Below are positions 62,276-64,000 of a stretch of DNA of 64,000 nt, piece after piece. This DNA is from Flavobacterium sp. SH_e (GTDB lineage Bacteria > Bacteroidota > Bacteroidia > Flavobacteriales > Flavobacteriaceae). The position numbers and the translations under genes are program-made. Within the stretch, counting starts at the first letter, position 1. Every line of letters begins with the position of its first letter. The DNA lies in NCBI RefSeq assembly GCF_025717045.1, contig NZ_JAOVZN010000003.1:452004-516003 (forward strand), read 5' to 3'. Under the pieces are notes generated by a model, which was not told where the DNA came from, did no database searches, and saw only the letters and a list, made by a program, of their open reading frames with translations.

Positions 62276-63664
62276 TTAAATTCCAGCAATTACTTTAATT
62301 TCCTCAATAATTCGAAGAGCTAATTTATCTGCCGCATCTTGAGAAGGCGCTTCAGTATAAATACGAATAATTGGTTCTGTGTTTGATTTTCTTAAATGGA
62401 CCCATTCTGTAGCAAAATCAATTTTTACACCGTCAATTGTCGAAATATCTTCGTTTTTATATTTCTCTGTCATTTGAGTTAAAATGGCATCAACATCAAT
62501 TTGAGGTGTTAATTCAATTTTATTTTTACTCATGTAATATTCTGGATAAGAAGCTCTCAAAGCAGAAACTGACATTTTTTTATTCGCTAAATGCGTTAAA
62601 AACAAAGCAACTCCTACTAAACTGTCTCTTCCGTAGTGTAATTCAGGATAGATAATTCCACCATTTCCTTCACCACCAATAATAGCATTGTTTTTCTTCA
62701 TTAATTCTACCACATTCACTTCTCCTACCGCACTTGCTTCGTAGCTTCCGCCGTGCGCTTGAGTCACATCTCTTAAAGCACGAGAAGATGACATATTAGA
62801 AACTGTATTTCCTGGAGTTTTGCTCAAAACGTAATCTGCGCAAGCAACCAAAGTATATTCTTCACCAAACATTTCTCCGTCTTCGCTAATAAAAGCCAAG
62901 CGATCAACATCTGGATCTACTACGATACCAAAATCTGCTTTTTCTTTTACAACAAGCTCAGAAATATCAGTCAAATGCTCTTTTAATGGCTCTGGGTTAT
63001 GAGGGAAATGTCCGTTTGGTTCACAATACAATTCTACCACTTCAACTCCCATTAATTTTAGAAGTTTAGGAATAATAATTCCTCCTGAAGAATTTACACC
63101 GTCAACAACCACTTTAAATTTAGCTTCTTTAACAGCTTCGATATCAACTAAAGGCAAGTTTAAAACTTCGTCAATATGAATATCCATGTAAGCGTCATTC
63201 GAAATAATTTCGCCTAAACTATCTACATCAGAAAAATCGAAAGCTTCAGCTTCAGCAATTTCAAGAATCTTTGCTCCGTCTGCACCGCTTAAAAATTCGC
63301 CTCTTGCATTTAATAATTTTAAAGCATTCCATTGTTTTGGATTGTGAGATGCTGTTAAGATGATTCCTCCGTCAGCTTTTTCCAAAGGAACAGCAACTTC
63401 TACAGTTGGTGTTGTAGAAAGTCCAAGATCAATAACATCGATTCCTAAACCAATTAAAGTATTCACAACTAAATTATGAATCATTGGTCCTGAGATTCTT
63501 GCATCACGGCCAATTACAACAGTCAATTTATCTTTAGCAATATTATTTTTTAAGAAAGTTCCATAAGCCGATGCAAACTTTACTGCATCAACAGGAGTTA
63601 GATTATCTCCTACTTTTCCTCCGATCGTTCCGCGGATTCCAGAAATAGATTTTATTAGAGTCAT
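62276..63664 (-). CDS. glmM: Phosphoglucosamine mutase
   Basis: The 462-residue protein has the phosphohexomutase active-site serine in TASHNPKQW (Ser106), the metal loop DPDVDRLAF, and the substrate motif EGNGGIIYPELHYGRD. It converts glucosamine-6-phosphate to glucosamine-1-phosphate for cell wall and lipopolysaccharide precursors. The C-terminal phosphate loop (RKSNTEPIIRIYTEA) is present. A -7 box (TATATTTG) lies at 63691-63698. Confidence 0.92.
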   Translation of the reverse strand: MTLIKSISGIRGTIGGKVGDNLTPVDAVKFASAYGTFLKNNIAKDKLTVVIGRDARISGPMIHNLVVNTLIGLGIDVIDLGLSTTPTVEVAVPLEKADGGIILTASHNPKQWNALKLLNARGEFLSGADGAKILEIAEAEAFDFSDVDSLGEIISNDAYMDIHIDEVLNLPLVDIEAVKEAKFKVVVDGVNSSGGIIIPKLLKLMGVEVVELYCEPNGHFPHNPEPLKEHLTDISELVVKEKADFGIVVDPDVDRLAFISEDGEMFGEEYTLVACADYVLSKTPGNTVSNMSSSRALRDVTQAHGGSYEASAVGEVNVVELMKKNNAIIGGEGNGGIIYPELHYGRDSLVGVALFLTHLANKKMSVSALRASYPEYYMSKNKIELTPQIDVDAILTQMTEKYKNEDISTIDGVKIDFATEWVHLRKSNTEPIIRIYTEAPSQDAADKLALRIIEEIKVIAGI

Positions 63665-63690
63665 TTTTGTGAGTTAGGGTTATTTTTTTA

Positions 63691-63698
63691 CAAATATA
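63691..63698 (-). promoter_or_regulatory. -7 promoter box of glmM (TATATTTG)
   Basis: An exact TAnnTTTG match on the minus strand, 26 bases before the glmM start. Confidence 0.6.
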
Positions 63699-63871
63699 AA
63701 AAAGTTACTGAGTTCCTAAGGTGCTATGTTTCTAAGATTTTAATTTTTACCTATAAGAAACTACTTGCAACTCGTGATTTTTATAACAAAATGATTTAAA
63801 AAAGTTTTTATACATTTACTAAAATAACTTAGAAACTTATCTGTTAAGTATCTTAGAAATAATAAAAAAAA

Positions 63872-64000
63872 ATGAATTTCTTAGCCCATATATACCTTTC
63901 TGGAGAAAATGATTTAATTAAAATCGGGAATTTTATGGCAGATGGAATTCGCGGAAAACAATTTGAACATTTTCCTGAAGATGTGCAAAAAGGAATTTTA
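63872..64000 (+). CDS. ACP phosphodiesterase (DUF479), cut by window edge
   Basis: Only the first 43 residues are visible: MNFLAHIYLSGENDLIKIGN, then FMADGIRGKQF, matching acyl carrier protein phosphodiesterase (AcpH-like) N-termini. The HD-type Asp/His residues of the family begin here (H6, D24). The rest lies outside the window. The gap to glmM holds a CTTAGAAAC inverted repeat of the dispersed kind. Confidence 0.8.
   Translation, partial: MNFLAHIYLSGENDLIKIGNFMADGIRGKQFEHFPEDVQKGIL

Overview
The window is a piece of a Flavobacterium-like chromosome (Bacteroidota, Flavobacteriaceae). This rests on low G+C, few Shine-Dalgarno sites, promoters of the -33 TTTG / -7 TAnnTTTG type, a SusC/SusD locus, a type IX secretion C-terminal signal, KTSC and DUF2490 proteins, and many short hairpin-forming intergenic repeats. 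No phage, plasmid, insertion sequence or CRISPR array was seen.

Layout. 1-4.5 kb: end of a secreted protein gene and small stand-alone genes (Crp/Fnr regulator, GNAT acetyltransferase, DoxX, a frameshifted DinB gene, DUF1328). 4.7-8.1 kb: a GH130 glycoside phosphorylase overlapping a GT4-type glycosyltransferase fused to a second, probably helical domain. 8.4-15.4 kb: an Mla-type lipid transport operon (permease, ATPase, MCE protein) followed by a large AsmA-like protein, a low-affinity iron permease-like protein and an FAD oxidoreductase. 15.6-22.5 kb: AraC regulator, DNA-deoxyinosine glycosylase, membrane proteins, and a MarR/MATE efflux pair with visible palindromic operators. 22.9-34.7 kb: a polysaccharide utilization locus (PUL) with SusC, SusD, two surface or periplasmic proteins, a GH71/99-like enzyme and a GH97 enzyme, divergent from a SusR-like membrane-anchored regulator; an alpha-glucan target, possibly alpha-1,3-linked, is inferred. 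34.8-41.7 kb: fatty acid hydroxylase, glutamate dehydrogenase preceded by a short Cys/Met-rich reading frame and an intrinsic terminator, an EamA transporter, and a MoxR ATPase/VWA pair. 41.8-49 kb: small unknown genes, a J-domain/KTSC fusion, a thioredoxin-domain lipoprotein interrupted by an in-frame TGA, tRNA-Tyr with a textbook Bacteroidota promoter, and a yddG exporter gene broken in a run of five G. 50.2-56.5 kb: a TolC-MacA-MacB efflux operon with a LytS/LytTR two-component system. 56.7-64 kb: an orphan histidine kinase, SIMPL protein, rhomboid protease, lipid A-type acyltransferase, a GH128-like secreted glucanase with a type IX sorting domain, glmM, and the start of an ACP phosphodiesterase gene.

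The most notable observations are: (i) the candidate leader peptide and attenuator before gdhA; (ii) three otherwise intact genes each broken by one small change (DinB, thioredoxin lipoprotein, yddG), which could be real decay, switching or sequence error; (iii) the MarR operators that overlap the marR promoter and precede the MATE gene; (iv) several families of dispersed hairpin repeats; and (v) the GH71/99 plus GH97 PUL. All functions are assigned from reading translated sequence, with no database search.
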